A stretch of 32,168 nt of DNA from assembly GCA_015501055.1 (NCBI GenBank), contig JADNYV010000394.1, forward strand, positions 1 to 32,168, in the 5' to 3' direction. Below the pieces are notes generated by a model that saw nothing but the letters and a program-made list of their open reading frames with translations, had not been told where the DNA came from and made no database searches. Below, in pieces: positions 31,947-32,168 of this stretch; the stretch's first letter is position 1, and every line of letters starts with the position of its first letter. Source of the DNA: Mucidula mucida. Lineage: Eukaryota; Basidiomycota; Agaricomycetes; Agaricales; Physalacriaceae. Position numbers and translations under genes: made by a program.

Positions 31947-32168
31947 TATGTTGACGTTAACAACGGACTGACTACTGCCGAAAGGTCAAATGTCAGTCAT
32001 GCAAGAACGTTCTCCAGGAGCAGCCCAGAAACCACAAGGATCGATGATATGAACCCTGAAGATAATGTCCGTGGTGTCTCCAGGAGATATTGTGTCTGTC
32101 CACGGAGTATTTCCTCCACAGGACCGACGGGTATACCGAACTGGGTCAACGTCCCAGCAGTCCCATGA

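Larger units (their letters stand above)
24847..32168 (+). repeat. Copy 2 of the large direct segmental duplication (truncated by window)
   Basis: Matches copy 1 from about 14051 onwards. The left edge (to about 25090) is diverged at roughly one base in six or seven and lacks about 460 bp of SDR sequence; beyond this it is nearly identical. From about 29940 to the end the differences are almost all single-base losses in copy 2, which looks like consensus error. The copy runs to the last bases of the window. Confidence 0.93.
28470..32168. other. Non-genic part of duplication copy 2
   Basis: Same content as 18191-21905: minisatellite (about 28539-28674), inverted repeat 28824-28856, diverged tandem repeat from about 29105, nested hairpin and tRNA-Glu-like fragment. 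No gene is recognised. Confidence 0.5.

Overview
This is a eukaryotic, almost certainly basidiomycete (Agaricomycete-like) genomic window. Real genes are cut into many short exons by GT-AG introns of about 45-60 nt. Intergenic distances are short, TATA and pyrimidine-rich promoter signals are fungal in style, and the recognisable proteins (O-fucosyltransferase-like enzymes, a GPI-type S10 carboxypeptidase, a secreted beta-lactamase-like hydrolase, Vti1, a short-chain dehydrogenase, Ada2) have the form they take in mushrooms. No bacterial operon, CRISPR array or plasmid feature was seen.

Layout. 1-1526: no gene recognised. 1527-5606: two tandem, same-strand paralogues of a GDP-fucose O-fucosyltransferase-like type II membrane protein; all seven exons can be rebuilt in both and every intron position matches. 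5966-6049: a tRNA-Gly(GCC) with a 13-nt intron. 6923-7016: a broken duplicate of the signal-peptide exon of the next gene. 7141-9254: a secreted serine hydrolase of the beta-lactamase/penicillin-binding fold with at least one frameshift. 9539-11513 (minus): an S10 serine carboxypeptidase with a GPI-like tail. 12765-13660 (minus): the Qb-SNARE Vti1. 14069-15550 (plus): an SDR oxidoreductase, divergent from vti1.

The dominant feature is a long direct duplication. Sequence from about 14051 to at least 21905 recurs from about 24847 to the window end, about 10.3 kb downstream, and is nearly identical over most of its length. Each copy carries the SDR 3' part, a convergent ADA2-like gene, a minisatellite, strong hairpins and a tRNA-Glu-like fragment. 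In copy 2 the SDR is dead: about 460 bp are deleted and a splice acceptor is lost. The ADA2-like gene is damaged identically in both copies (remnant zinc finger, shortened SANT, one frameshift), so that damage predates the duplication. The SWIRM exon of ADA2 is a local exception: it differs between copies by about 11 substitutions, all silent, while the next 1.4 kb is almost identical. This looks like gene conversion from a selected homologue.

The spacer between the copies (21906-24846) holds a decayed multi-exon gene of unknown function (22203-22927) and a strong promoter-like block (about 23000-23120) followed by several canonical small introns. No complete novel system is claimed. The most interesting biology is the duplication history and the ADA2 conversion patch.
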